Shown here: positions 43,659-53,547 of the stretch, in pieces
Numbering within the stretch: the first letter of the stretch is position 1
Layout: each line of letters opens with the position of its first letter
Assembly (NCBI RefSeq): GCF_025318105.1
Contig: NZ_JAOANI010000028.1
Location: 605,950-669,949 of the forward strand
DNA length: 64,000 bases
Source: Venatoribacter pacificus
GTDB lineage: Bacteria; Pseudomonadota; Gammaproteobacteria; Pseudomonadales; Oceanobacteraceae
Direction of reading: 5' to 3'
The notes under the pieces: model-generated
Seen by the model: the letters and a program-made list of their open reading frames with translations, nothing else
The model's database searches: none
What the model was told of the DNA's origin: nothing
Program-made: the position numbers and the translations under genes

Positions 43659-46600
43659 ATGTCACAGGGCTTTGTACACCTCCGGGTTCACTCCGAATTT
43701 TCGCTGTACGACAGCACCATCCGCGTTAAAAAGCTGATTGGTAAAGTCGCGGAGCTGGGTATGCCGGCGGTCGCGCTGACCGATCAGGCCAACATGTACG
43801 CTCTGGTCAAATTCTACAAAAGCGCCATGGACGCCGGGGTTAAACCGGTACTGGGCGCTGATTTATGGCTGGAAAACCCGGATGACAACACCCAGCCGTT
43901 CCGCATTACGGCGTTGTGCCTGAACCCCGATGGTTACCTGGGCCTGCGCGAACTGATTTCCCGTGCCTACGCCAAAAACCAGCATTACGACAAAGCCATT
44001 GTGAAAAAAGAATGGCTGTTCGAAAAAAATGCCGGGCTGATTATTTTATCCGGCGGCCGTGATGGTGATGTTGGCCAGCGGGTGATTAAAGGCAAAGTGT
44101 CTGATGCCGAAATTCTGGTGCGCGAATATCTGCAGCACTTCCCTGAGCGTTTTTACTTTGAATTGCAGCGTACCGGCCGTCCCGGTGAAGAAGCGGTGAT
44201 CCGCGCCGGTATCGCCATGTCGGCACGTTGCGGTGTGCCGCTGGTTGCCACCAATGATGTACGTTTTTTAGCGGCCGAAGATTTTGAAGCGCACGAAACC
44301 CGTGTTGCCATTGGGCAGGGGTATGCGCTGGAAGATAAGCGTCGTCCGCGTGAATACACCGAGCAACAATATTTCCGCAGCTCGGAAGAAATGACCGAGC
44401 TGTTCAACGACATCCCATCGGCCATCGACAATACGCTGGAAATTGCCAAACGCTGTTCTGTCGAGGTGTTGCTGGGTAAATACTTCCTGCCGGATTACCC
44501 GATTCCGGAGGGCATGAGTGAAGCAGACTTTTTCCGTAAAATTTCCGAAGTCGGTCTGGAAGAGCGGTTGGACGTTGTGCTGGCTGGTATTCCGAAAGAT
44601 TCAGCGGAGTACGCTGAAAAGCGCAAACCCTATGATGACCGTCTGACCTTTGAGCTGGATATTATTATCCAGATGGGGTTCCCCGGTTACTTCCTGATCG
44701 TAATGGACTTTATTCAGTGGGCTAAAGACCACGATATTCCGGTCGGGCCGGGGCGTGGTTCCGGTGCCGGCTCGCTGGTGGCTTACGCGCAGAAAATTAC
44801 CGACCTCGATCCGCTGGAATACGATCTGCTGTTCGAACGATTCCTGAATCCGGAACGGGTATCTATGCCCGATTTCGATATCGACTTCTGCATGGAAAAC
44901 CGTGAGCAGGTCATTGCTTACGTAGCCGACACCTATGGCCGTGAAGCGGTATCGCAGATTGTGACCTTCGGCACCATGGCGGCAAAAGCGGTGGTACGCG
45001 ATGTGGCGCGGGCGCAGGGGAAGTCGTTCGGTTTGGCGGATAAACTGTCCAAATTAATTCCCGGCGATCCGGGTATGACGCTGGAAAAAGCGCTGGCGTC
45101 GGAAGCCCTGTTAAAAGAATTCCTCGACGAAGACGAAGAAGCCCAGGAAATCTGGGAAATGGCGCTCAAGCTTGAAGGTATTGCCCGCCAGACCGGTAAA
45201 CACGCCGGTGGTGTGGTGATTGCGCCAACCAAATTAACCGACTTTTCGGCCACCGCCTGCGAGCCCGACGGCACCGGTCTGGTGACGCAATTCGATAAAA
45301 ACGATGTGGAAGAAGCGGGACTGGTGAAGTTCGACTTCCTCGGTCTGCGCACGCTGACCATTATCGACTGGGCGCTGAAAACCATTAACAGTAAGCGCGC
45401 CAAAGAAAATCTGCCCGCCATTGATATCAGCCAGATTCCGCTGGACGATGAGCCGTCTTACAAATTATTAAAAGCCGCCCAAACCACCGCCGTATTCCAG
45501 CTGGAATCACGCGGTATGAAAGATCTGATCCGCCGTCTGCAACCGGATAATATCGAAGATATGATTGCCCTGGTGGCCCTGTTTCGTCCGGGGCCGCTGG
45601 AGTCGGGCATGGTGGACGACTTTATTAACCGTAAACACGGCCGCGCTAAAGTCGCTTATCCACACCCTGATTTTGAACATGAAACCCTGAAAGAAACGCT
45701 GGAGCCAACCTACGGCGTTATCGTGTATCAGGAACAGGTCATGCAGATTGCCCAGATTCTGGCCGGTTATACCCTGGGCGGTGCAGATATGCTGCGTCGT
45801 GCTATGGGTAAGAAAAAACCGGAAGAAATGGCCAAGCAGCGCGATACCTTCCGCGATGGGGCTGTGTCGCAGGGCGTTGATCCTGATCTGGCGATGAAAA
45901 TTTTCGACCTGGTGGAAAAATTCGCCGGTTACGGTTTTAACAAATCGCACTCCGCGGCATACGCCGTGGTGTCGTATCAGACGCTGTGGTTAAAGCAGCA
46001 TTATCCGGCGCCGTTTATGGCCGCTGTTCTGACCTCCGACATGCAGAATACCGATAAAGTAGTGACCTTTATCGAAGAATGCCGTGAGATGGAACTGGAG
46101 CTGGTGCTGCCGGATGTTAACCAGAGCCAGTTTGGTTTTACCGTGAATGACGAAGGCGCCATCGTTTACGGTTTAGGCGCAGTAAAAGGCGTGGGCGAAG
46201 GCCCGATTGCCGCAATTATTGCCGCCCGCAGCGAAGGGCCGTTTAAAGATTTATTCGATTTTTGTCAGCGTGTAGACGGTAAAAGACTGAATAAACGCGT
46301 ACTCGAAGCGTTAGTGCGCTGTGGTGCGTTTGATCGGCTGGAAAGTACCGCACCGCGTTCGGTATTAATGGCCAATCTCGAAGATGCGATTAAAAGTGCC
46401 GGTCAGACTGCCGCCAATGAAGCCGCGGGTATGATGGATTTATTCGGCGAAGTACAGGAAGAAGAAGCCGTCGGAGCCGACCCGTACGAGCGTTATCGTC
46501 ATTTGCGCGACTGGTCGTTAAAAGAGCGTTTGCAGGGCGAAAAAGATACGCTGGGGCTATTTGTTACCGGCCATCCGTTTGATGAATACGAACAGGAAGT

Positions 46601-47153
46601 GCGTAAGCTGGTGCCGAATAAATTGTCGCACCTGCAGGAGGCCAAAGCGCCGCAGAAACTGGCCGGTCTGGTGGTGGATATGCGCGTTATGAAAAATAAA
46701 CGCGGCGATAACATGTGCTTTGTAACTCTGGATGACCGTTCCGGCCGGGTTGAGGTTGCGTTGTTTTCCGATGTTTACGAACAGGTGCGCGAAGTGGTCG
46801 CCAAAGACCGCGTTCTGGTGGTTGAAGCCCTGGTATCCCACGACGATTATTCCGGTGGTTTAAAAGCGACCGGACGAGCCGCCATGGAAATCAGCCAGGC
46901 GCGTCTGACATTTGCTAAAGCACTGCGTATCCGCGTTGATGGCGAACGCTCGGAAGACGAATTCTGCAACGATTTAAAACGCCTGCTGCAACGCATGGAC
47001 AATGGCTGCCCGGTGGTATTGGATTTTCATAATTCGGTGGCTCGTTGCGATATTCAGCTGGATGACAGCTGGCGTATTAATCCCAGCGATGAGCAATTGC
47101 AGGAGCTGCGTTATGCCTATGGCGACGATGCGGTGGAATTACTGTTTGCCTGA
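43659..47153 (+). CDS. dnaE: DNA polymerase III subunit alpha
   Basis: Catalytic subunit of the replicative polymerase (1164 aa). The N-terminal PHP domain opens FVHLRVHSEFSLYDSTIRVKKL; the C-family palm has GPGRGSGAGSLVAY and PDFDIDFCMENR with the catalytic aspartates; the fingers/thumb include AMGKKKPEEMAKQRDTF and GYGFNKSHSAAYAVVSYQT; then come the helix-hairpin-helix region and an OB-fold (KRGDNMCFVTLDDRSGRVEV). Length matches E. coli (1160). In Pseudomonas accA follows dnaE; here an EAL gene on the opposite strand lies between dnaE and tilS, and accA is absent from the window. Confidence 0.98.
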   Translation: MSQGFVHLRVHSEFSLYDSTIRVKKLIGKVAELGMPAVALTDQANMYALVKFYKSAMDAGVKPVLGADLWLENPDDNTQPFRITALCLNPDGYLGLRELISRAYAKNQHYDKAIVKKEWLFEKNAGLIILSGGRDGDVGQRVIKGKVSDAEILVREYLQHFPERFYFELQRTGRPGEEAVIRAGIAMSARCGVPLVATNDVRFLAAEDFEAHETRVAIGQGYALEDKRRPREYTEQQYFRSSEEMTELFNDIPSAIDNTLEIAKRCSVEVLLGKYFLPDYPIPEGMSEADFFRKISEVGLEERLDVVLAGIPKDSAEYAEKRKPYDDRLTFELDIIIQMGFPGYFLIVMDFIQWAKDHDIPVGPGRGSGAGSLVAYAQKITDLDPLEYDLLFERFLNPERVSMPDFDIDFCMENREQVIAYVADTYGREAVSQIVTFGTMAAKAVVRDVARAQGKSFGLADKLSKLIPGDPGMTLEKALASEALLKEFLDEDEEAQEIWEMALKLEGIARQTGKHAGGVVIAPTKLTDFSATACEPDGTGLVTQFDKNDVEEAGLVKFDFLGLRTLTIIDWALKTINSKRAKENLPAIDISQIPLDDEPSYKLLKAAQTTAVFQLESRGMKDLIRRLQPDNIEDMIALVALFRPGPLESGMVDDFINRKHGRAKVAYPHPDFEHETLKETLEPTYGVIVYQEQVMQIAQILAGYTLGGADMLRRAMGKKKPEEMAKQRDTFRDGAVSQGVDPDLAMKIFDLVEKFAGYGFNKSHSAAYAVVSYQTLWLKQHYPAPFMAAVLTSDMQNTDKVVTFIEECREMELELVLPDVNQSQFGFTVNDEGAIVYGLGAVKGVGEGPIAAIIAARSEGPFKDLFDFCQRVDGKRLNKRVLEALVRCGAFDRLESTAPRSVLMANLEDAIKSAGQTAANEAAGMMDLFGEVQEEEAVGADPYERYRHLRDWSLKERLQGEKDTLGLFVTGHPFDEYEQEVRKLVPNKLSHLQEAKAPQKLAGLVVDMRVMKNKRGDNMCFVTLDDRSGRVEVALFSDVYEQVREVVAKDRVLVVEALVSHDDYSGGLKATGRAAMEISQARLTFAKALRIRVDGERSEDEFCNDLKRLLQRMDNGCPVVLDFHNSVARCDIQLDDSWRINPSDEQLQELRYAYGDDAVELLFA

Positions 47154-47186
47154 TACGTGTTTTTAATGCTTGCGGATGGTTGGTTT

Positions 47187-47951
47187 TCAGTCGACAAAAC
47201 TGACCTGAGGCAGGCTTTCAAAGCCGGGACGGGCAAACAGATAGCCCTGCATTAATTCAATACCGGCATCGCGCAGCCAATAATATTCCTCCGGCGTTTC
47301 AATGCCTTCAGCGAGGGCGGTAATGTTCAGGTCGTTAAACATATTCAGGCAGTGGCGGACAATGGTTTGCCGAGTCTGGTTGTTGTGTATATTGCGAATT
47401 AATTCCATATCCAGTTTGACGATATCGGTCTGAAAATTCGCTAATAAATTCAGACCTGAATAGCCTGATCCAAAATCATCAGTTGCCGTTTTAAACCCCA
47501 GTTTATGGTAATACTGAACAATGCGTTTGATGTGCTCGCAGTCTGAAATCTGTTCGACTTCGGTAAATTCGAACATGATTTTTTCGGTTGGAAAATTGTA
47601 CTGTTTTGCCGCCTCCAGAGTGGTGCGGATACAGCGTTCGGGTTGATAAATTGCATTGGGCAGAAAGTTAATGCTCAGTATGGAGTCAATACCGAGCCTG
47701 GCCGCCAGAGCGATCGCTTTAATGCGGCACAGCTGATCAAAGACATAGCGGTTATCGCCGTTGACCCTGGAAATAACAGAGTAGGCGGATTCATTGTTCA
47801 GACCGCGAACCAATGCCTCGTAGCCAAATACACTCTGGGTTTTGCAATGAATGATGGGCTGAAATGCCATCGTAAAGTCAAAATCCAGGCTGTTGGCATC
47901 GGCACAGGTACTGCACAGTGAGCGTTCACAATGGTTTGATTCTGCTTCCAT
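47187..47951 (-). CDS. EAL-domain c-di-GMP phosphodiesterase
   Basis: A 254-aa stand-alone EAL protein predicted to cleave cyclic di-GMP to pGpG. Catalytic signatures are all present: YEALVRG (the EAL Glu), SINFLPNA, MFEFTEVEQ, TATDDFGSGYSGLN (metal-binding Asp pair), DIVKLDMELI, LAEGIETPEE and QGYLFARP. The N-terminus carries a Cys cluster, HCERSLCSTCAD, that could bind metal or sense redox state. No membrane helix and no GGDEF domain. It lies convergent with dnaE and divergent from tilS. Confidence 0.88.
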   Translation of the reverse strand: MEAESNHCERSLCSTCADANSLDFDFTMAFQPIIHCKTQSVFGYEALVRGLNNESAYSVISRVNGDNRYVFDQLCRIKAIALAARLGIDSILSINFLPNAIYQPERCIRTTLEAAKQYNFPTEKIMFEFTEVEQISDCEHIKRIVQYYHKLGFKTATDDFGSGYSGLNLLANFQTDIVKLDMELIRNIHNNQTRQTIVRHCLNMFNDLNITALAEGIETPEEYYWLRDAGIELMQGYLFARPGFESLPQVSFVD

Positions 47952-48097
47952 CGGCCTGACCTTGCTATTTTTATCAATGATTAAGCCTAGTCGTCCGGCG
48001 GCATTGGCGCAACGAATGGCCAGAGTGATTGATTTCGGGCTGGTCAGGCCGGGGACGCCTCCCTACAATCCCTGCTTTACCTACAGAAACGCGCTTT

Positions 48098-49507
48098 ATG
48101 CCTCATGCACTGCTGAACATTCTGACTCAGGCAATCTCGCCGTTGTTAGCGCGTAGCGGCAATATTGTGGTTGCTTACAGCGGTGGTCTGGATTCCAGCG
48201 TCTTACTGCATTTGCTGCGGCAGTTGACCTTTGAGCAGGGGCTGGCTCCATCGCGGTTGGTCGCGCTGCATGTGCATCACGGCCTGTCAGCCAACGCCGA
48301 TGCCTGGGCGCAGCACTGTGCCGGGCAATGTGCGCAGTGGGATATTCCTTTTATTTGCGAGCGGGTGGCGGTGAACAATCGTGGCAACGGGGTTGAGCAG
48401 GCCGCGCGCGAGGCGCGTTATGCAGTGTTCAATCAATACTGTCAGCCGGGTGATACTTTATTATTGGCGCACCATGCTGATGATCAGGCCGAAACCTTCT
48501 TTATGCGTTTATTGCGCGGCAGTGGCTTAACCGGACTGGCGGCGATGGCCGCGCAGCGTGAGCTGACTCCGGGTTCCGGTATTGTGCTGTTGCGACCGTT
48601 GTTAGCGTGCCATCGCGCCGCGCTGGAAACGTACGCCGCTGAGCATCAACTCGATTGGATCGAGGATGAGTCGAACCGCGATCCGCGCTTTGAGCGTAAT
48701 CTGTGGCGCAACACATTACTGCCGCAATTGTTCGCCCATTTACCAGAAAAAGAAACGGTATTGCAGCGCTCCATTAAGCAATTGCAGCAGGACCAGCAAT
48801 TGCTACAAGAGTTGCTGCAACCCGCTCTGGAATCTTGCCTGCGGCCTTGTCACTGGCCGCTGACCGCCAATCTTGCCTGTTCGGTGCCGGCCTTAACTGC
48901 TGCTCCTGCGCATCATCGTCCTTACCTGTTACGGGGTTGGCTGGCGCGATGCGGTATTGGCGCTGCGGGCAATGTGGGGGCTGATGTTCTCCGCCGTATC
49001 GAACAGGAAGTAATACAGGCCGCCGCAGACCGTCAGCCACAATTGCAGATCGGGCGCTTTACACTGCGCCGCTTTCAGCAGGCGTTGTATCTAGTGAGTG
49101 ACGGCGTAAAAGCGGCAGAGGCCATGCTGCCCGGAATGATGGCCGAGCCCCGTGAGGTGTTGTTGTCGGCGGATTTTACTCTGCCCTGGGCCGGTGCGGA
49201 AATCGCCAGCGTCGCGCCTGCACACAGGCAGCGTTCCGTGGCAGTACGTCCGGGCATTTATCAGTTAGTGCCGGCTGCGGCCTGTCGCGGTAAAACACTT
49301 AAAATCGCTGGGCGACCGCGCAAAACACTCAAGCACTTGTGGCAAGAAGCGGGTGTACCGCCATGGCTGCGCGAGTGCTGGCCGGTGCTGCTGCAGGAGG
49401 GGGAACTCTGCGCTCTGGTCGGACTGTATGTGGGAGAAGGCGCATCGCCCGCCGCGCAGGCAACGCCGGAGAATCAGGTTTTCCTGCAATGGACGGGAAT
49501 TTTTTAG
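48098..49507 (+). CDS. tilS: tRNA(Ile)-lysidine synthetase TilS
   Basis: TilS converts C34 of tRNA-Ile(CAU) to lysidine so that it reads AUA and is charged with isoleucine. The PP-loop is VVAYSGGLDSSVLLHLL, followed by LHVHHGLSANADAW and LLLAHHADDQAETFFMRLLRGSGLTGL. The C-terminal TilS domains end with GRPRKTLKHLWQEAGVPPWLRE. The ATG at 48098 gives 469 aa and the family-typical start; the longer upstream frame is unrelated. Confidence 0.94.
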   Translation: MPHALLNILTQAISPLLARSGNIVVAYSGGLDSSVLLHLLRQLTFEQGLAPSRLVALHVHHGLSANADAWAQHCAGQCAQWDIPFICERVAVNNRGNGVEQAAREARYAVFNQYCQPGDTLLLAHHADDQAETFFMRLLRGSGLTGLAAMAAQRELTPGSGIVLLRPLLACHRAALETYAAEHQLDWIEDESNRDPRFERNLWRNTLLPQLFAHLPEKETVLQRSIKQLQQDQQLLQELLQPALESCLRPCHWPLTANLACSVPALTAAPAHHRPYLLRGWLARCGIGAAGNVGADVLRRIEQEVIQAAADRQPQLQIGRFTLRRFQQALYLVSDGVKAAEAMLPGMMAEPREVLLSADFTLPWAGAEIASVAPAHRQRSVAVRPGIYQLVPAAACRGKTLKIAGRPRKTLKHLWQEAGVPPWLRECWPVLLQEGELCALVGLYVGEGASPAAQATPENQVFLQWTGIF

Positions 49508-49765
49508 CCTCCTGCGACTCTTAATCCTCTGACCCGATATTCTGGTTTTACCGTCCGGGTGTTGAAACCGGCGCTTCGCCGCTCCGATATCAGCGTCCTT
49601 GGATAAGTAAAATGGCTTGTTTGACGCTGTTCAGATGTTTGCTCCGGCGCTATTTTGCGGACCCGTCGAGCGTTATCCGCCGGACATTGTGGTTTACTGA
49701 TTATTAATCGCCGGTTCCGGTTGATTGTTCTGAAGTCTTGTTGGCAGGAGCGGTTTTTACCCTTT

Positions 49766-50203
49766 ATGCGTTATCCGATTGTGTTTGCGACATTGGCTGC
49801 AGCGTTGGTGCTGGTCACACTCAATGAAACTGACAACCGTATTTTGCGTGGCAGTAAGAACGCGCTGCCGATATTGAATGCGGGCTCTGATCTTTCGACG
49901 GCGGCCGACGATACCCGGCAAAGCGCGGATGACGTGGCGGAACAAGCCGTTGACGACAACCGCACGCCGGAGGTTACCGAACAACCGATTCGGTTGAATC
50001 TTAAACTGCCGGAGATGGAGTGGGATGATCACAGCTATGGTAACAGCGACGCTTTTCCCAATGTCTTTGGCAAGCAACCGAGCGACTCCGTTGTGCACTG
50101 GTCCGGACGTCTGCACCTGGATGATTCGGAAGAGGCAAAAACCAAACCGCTGAATGAAACCATCCTTGGTGCAGAGCTGGAGCTGGAACTTAAACTGCCC
50201 TGA
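49766..50203 (+). CDS. Hypothetical exported or membrane-anchored protein
   Basis: 145 aa with an N-terminal hydrophobic segment (YPIVFATLAAALVLVTL) acting as a signal or anchor, then a Asp/Glu-rich region (DDTRQSADDVAEQAVDD) and a hydrophilic domain with LNLKLPEMEWDDHSYG and the echoing end LELELKLP. No known family. AGGAG lies 15 bases ahead of the ATG, longer than ideal, so the start is uncertain. It stands alone between tilS and the GST gene. Confidence 0.6.
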   Translation: MRYPIVFATLAAALVLVTLNETDNRILRGSKNALPILNAGSDLSTAADDTRQSADDVAEQAVDDNRTPEVTEQPIRLNLKLPEMEWDDHSYGNSDAFPNVFGKQPSDSVVHWSGRLHLDDSEEAKTKPLNETILGAELELELKLP

Positions 50204-50390
50204 TACCCCGGCTGTTGCCAGTCCTTCAGTATTTTCCTCCGCTATCTGAGGGTTGGCTTTTACCGTTTTTTCATTTCCAACACCGCACCTTTCTCATTAT
50301 GGATCGCCAGTACTAAAATCTGGCGGCTGCTTTTTAAAAACAACAAGGCCTGTTAAAGTTCGCCCATAAAAAATATAAAGAGGTTTTGTG

Positions 50391-51125
50391 ATGCGTATTA
50401 CGCTGTATCAATTCCCGATCTCTCACTACTGTGAAAAAATCCGCTGGGCGCTGGACTACAAAGGCATCCGTTATAAAACGGTGAATCTTTTGCCGGGTCG
50501 TCATCTTGCGTTGATTAAAAAACTCAGTGGTCAGACGTCGGTGCCGGTGCTGAAACATGGCAAACATATTGTGCACGGTTCATCGGCCATTCTGGATTAT
50601 CTCGACCAGGCGTTTCCGCAAAAACCTCTGCTGCCGAAAAACCCCGAATTACGCGCTCAGACACTGGAATGGGAGCGGCGTCTGGATGCCGAAGCCGGAC
50701 CGGATGTGCGCCTCTGGAGTTATCACTACCTGCTGCAGAATCCTGCTCTGGTTATTCCTCTGCTTGGTGCCCGTAAACCGTTTTTTTATCGCTGGCTGTT
50801 GCGCTCTGTTTTTCCGACACTGGAAAAAACCATGCGCCGCTGGATGAAAATCACTCCGGATAATGCCGATAAAGCCCAGCAACGGATGGAAAGCATCCTG
50901 ACGGATTTGCGTTTGGCATACAGCCAGTCACATTTTCTGGTAGGCGAACATTTTACCCGCGCAGACCTTACCGCCTGCGCGTTATTTTCGCCGCTGTTTC
51001 AGCCGTTTCAGTATCCGGTTCCCTGGCCGGGGGTCGACAGAGCACCAGCGGTTATGCGCGACTGGATCGAACAACATCAGGATATTATTGAGCCGCTGAG
51101 ACTACGCTACGCCCAATATCGCTGA
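50391..51125 (+). CDS. Glutathione S-transferase family protein
   Basis: A 244-aa protein with an N-terminal thioredoxin-like GST domain: MRITLYQFPISHYCEKIRWALDYKG has a Ser/Cys active-site segment, followed by GQTSVPVLKHGKHIVHGSSAILDYLD (cis-Pro and glutathione-binding Glu/Ser region). The C-terminal helical domain has FLVGEHFTRADLTACALFSPL. ATG 50391, with AGAGG 7 bases ahead, is preferred over the adjacent GTG at 50388. Substrate unknown. Confidence 0.88.
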   Translation: MRITLYQFPISHYCEKIRWALDYKGIRYKTVNLLPGRHLALIKKLSGQTSVPVLKHGKHIVHGSSAILDYLDQAFPQKPLLPKNPELRAQTLEWERRLDAEAGPDVRLWSYHYLLQNPALVIPLLGARKPFFYRWLLRSVFPTLEKTMRRWMKITPDNADKAQQRMESILTDLRLAYSQSHFLVGEHFTRADLTACALFSPLFQPFQYPVPWPGVDRAPAVMRDWIEQHQDIIEPLRLRYAQYR

Positions 51126-51146
51126 GATTTTCTGGTGGTGGCGAGC

Positions 51147-51190
51147 ATAAAAAAACGACGCCCGGATGATTCCGGGCGTCGTTTTTTTAT
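51147..51190. terminator. Bidirectional terminator between GST gene and nhaD
   Basis: A perfect 20-bp stem (ATAAAAAAACGACGCCCGGA and its complement) with a TGAT loop. It separates two converging genes. Confidence 0.95.
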
Positions 51191-51234
51191 GGCTTCGCGG
51201 TCTGTCGTTGTTTGCAGCAGACCGCCGCAGCGAA

Positions 51235-52488
51235 TCAGAGCAAGTAATGACCCAGTAACAGTACGCTGCCGTAGCCGACGCTGTAGGCAATGATCAGGGC
51301 AACGAAGAATTTCAGGTAGCTGCCAAAGGTTAATTCATCGATTTTACTCATGGCCACGATACCCGCGGCGGAACCAATGATCAGCAACGAACCGCCGACG
51401 CCGACGGCATAGGTCAGTGCCATCCACTCTTGCAAACTCATGGTGACATCGGCCTTCAGCAGTGCGGCGGTTAATGGAACGTTATCAATCACCGCAGACA
51501 GCAAACCCATCAGATAATTGGCCGCCCAGGCCGGCATATGCTGGTACAACGCAACAAAGCTATCGAGGGCGTGAATTTCTTTCAGCGAGCCAACAATCAA
51601 CAGAATGCCGAGGAAGAACAGCAGCGTGTCGAACTCAATCTGGCGGATATAGTTAAGGATCGGATGGTTTTCTGTGTCTTCACCATAGGCACGGGCGACC
51701 AGAAACATCACGGATAAACCGGTCAGAAAGCTCAGCACCGGCGGAATATCAAACATCACATTACCGGCGATGGTGGCCAAAATGGTGAGAATAAAAATTC
51801 CGGCGATGGCCAGATCCACGTTAGCCAGATCGTTTTCTTTGTGCTGAATCACGGCAGTATCCCGTAAGGACCAGGACAACATGGTGGCCAGCAATAACAC
51901 CGCCGTCAGCGCGGGTAACGACAGCAGCAGCAGATTGGTAATACTGACTTTACCGGCCAGGAAAATCATCAGCGTGGTGACGTCGCCGGTAATCATGGCA
52001 ACACCGCCGGAGTTCACTGCAAACACCACCACGGTGGCAAAACGCAGGGTTTTGGCGGCGGATAAATTCAGCGATAAAATCAACGCCACCGAAATTAACG
52101 TTGCCGTAATGTTGTCCGCCAGGGATGAGAACACAAAACTGAACAAACCGGCCATAATCAGCAGCTTGCGCTCGGACACCTGCTTGGGCAGAAAGCGATA
52201 AATCAGACTTTCAATCAGACCTTTTTTGTTGAGGTAAGCAACAAAGGTCATCGCGGCCAGCAGGAATAACCAAAGGCTGGCAATTTCTCCGATATTTTCC
52301 TGCAATCCTTCCTGGACCAGTGCATGGGTATGGCTGTCTGAGGAAAACGCAAACAACAGTACCCAGGATAGTGCGCCTAAAAACAACACAACCTGGGCTT
52401 TGTTTACGTGGATAACTTCTTCAAGTACAACGGCAAGCAGGCCAAGAAAGGCCATAGCGATCAGCAGGTAGGGCAAAAAATCGGGCAT
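51235..52488 (-). CDS. nhaD: NhaD-type Na+/H+ antiporter
   Basis: A 417-aa ion transporter with about 11-12 helices. It has the NhaD/ArsB-superfamily features VNKAQVVLFLGALSWVLL, SSLADNITATLISVALILSL, NSGGVAMITGDVTTLMIF, FFLGILLIVGSLKE and AVIDNVPLTAALL. NhaD exports Na+ or Li+ in exchange for protons and is common in marine and halotolerant bacteria. It is a single gene on the minus strand. No known Na+/Li+ riboswitch pattern was recognised in the 300 bases upstream. Confidence 0.92.
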   Translation of the reverse strand: MPDFLPYLLIAMAFLGLLAVVLEEVIHVNKAQVVLFLGALSWVLLFAFSSDSHTHALVQEGLQENIGEIASLWLFLLAAMTFVAYLNKKGLIESLIYRFLPKQVSERKLLIMAGLFSFVFSSLADNITATLISVALILSLNLSAAKTLRFATVVVFAVNSGGVAMITGDVTTLMIFLAGKVSITNLLLLSLPALTAVLLLATMLSWSLRDTAVIQHKENDLANVDLAIAGIFILTILATIAGNVMFDIPPVLSFLTGLSVMFLVARAYGEDTENHPILNYIRQIEFDTLLFFLGILLIVGSLKEIHALDSFVALYQHMPAWAANYLMGLLSAVIDNVPLTAALLKADVTMSLQEWMALTYAVGVGGSLLIIGSAAGIVAMSKIDELTFGSYLKFFVALIIAYSVGYGSVLLLGHYLL

Positions 52489-52788
52489 CGGTTAACCTCG
52501 TTGTCGCCCGGACGGAGTATCCGGAAGGGAAAGACATGGGTCGGAAAAGCACGGCATTGTAGGACTGTGAAAGAATGCTGCAAAGTGCTTTTTTGTTCCC
52601 GCGTTCAGACTTTGGCAGGAGAGAGCAGGCCGGTGCAGTGATGGTGCGGCCTGACTGATTTTCTGCGCTGGCGGATCAGACTGTTGCTGTTTGCGCTGTG
52701 GTGAGCGGAGGCCTGTACATCGGCGTGGCCAGACAGAATATCGTGCTGTTCGATCAGTGCTGTCCGTTCTGTTGTCTGGCCTTGTTAT
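52489..52788. other. Intergenic region upstream of nhaD
   Basis: 300 bases between nhaD and the cNMP-binding gene, both on the minus strand. It presumably holds the nhaD promoter. I see no coding frame, strong repeat or recognisable riboswitch. Confidence 0.4.
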
Positions 52789-53436
52789 TCAGTATTCCTG
52801 CCACTCACCACCGTCATTCATGGCATCATTCCATTCGCACAGCAATTCAGACAATGCATGGGCCTGATGGTGCAGGGCGTGCAGTTCTTCCAGCGTGTTT
52901 TTCTCGCCGGTATACAGCGGCAGGGTGCGTACTTTGCTGACCAGCGGGTGATCAGGCAGCTGCATTTTATTGCGCTCCAGATTCCAGCGGATATTGTTGG
53001 TCAGCATTCGGAAGAAACTGATTTTGGTGCGCAGGGTAAACAGGGTGAAATCGTCGAGATCATTAAAATGCTGGTAATCAATGCCCGCCAGCAGTGCCGT
53101 ACGCCCATTCACTTTAATCGATGCCGAACGTTTGAAATTGAGCACCATGGCCATAACGCCGAACATTTCGCCGGCGTTAATCTCGTTAATCACATCACCA
53201 CTGTCATCATCAGCCAGTACCGCAAGCTGACCTTTGAGTAAAAAATACAGCACGTTGGCATCATCGCCGTGGTGCAGAATAATCTCGTCCTGATCGGCGG
53301 TGACAAACTGAGTCACGCTCATCAGCAGCTCAAACTGAGTCGGGTCACTGTGAATCAGATCCTTGAAGAAGGTGACGCCATTAACAATGCGTTGCAGGGT
53401 GTCGATGGGATACTCTTCGCGGGTGATACGACGCAT
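52789..53436 (-). CDS. Cyclic nucleotide-binding domain protein (no DNA-binding domain)
   Basis: A 215-aa protein with a Crp-type cNMP-binding barrel: FVTADQDEIILHHGDDANVLYFLLKGQLAVL and INEINAGEMFGVMAMV correspond to the barrel and phosphate-binding cassette. The Arg that contacts the cyclic phosphate is not clearly present (FKRSASIKV). No helix-turn-helix follows; the C-terminus (HALHHQAHALSELLCEWNDAM) looks helical. ATG 53436 has GGAG 7 bases ahead. Ligand and partner unknown. Confidence 0.75.
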   Translation of the reverse strand: MRRITREEYPIDTLQRIVNGVTFFKDLIHSDPTQFELLMSVTQFVTADQDEIILHHGDDANVLYFLLKGQLAVLADDDSGDVINEINAGEMFGVMAMVLNFKRSASIKVNGRTALLAGIDYQHFNDLDDFTLFTLRTKISFFRMLTNNIRWNLERNKMQLPDHPLVSKVRTLPLYTGEKNTLEELHALHHQAHALSELLCEWNDAMNDGGEWQEY

Positions 53437-53547
53437 GTTTGCTCCAAAAACTGGCAAGGATGTCAGTGGCGCAATATAGCATGCCCGCAGGTTGAATAAA
53501 GGGCAAAACAGTGGCTTAGCATGATCCGCGTCAGTTAGCGGCAGCGG

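Noticed and set aside
52489..52788. Possible Na+/Li+ riboswitch upstream of nhaD
   Set aside because: I could not recognise the conserved core of the known motifs; a covariance-model search would be needed to claim one.
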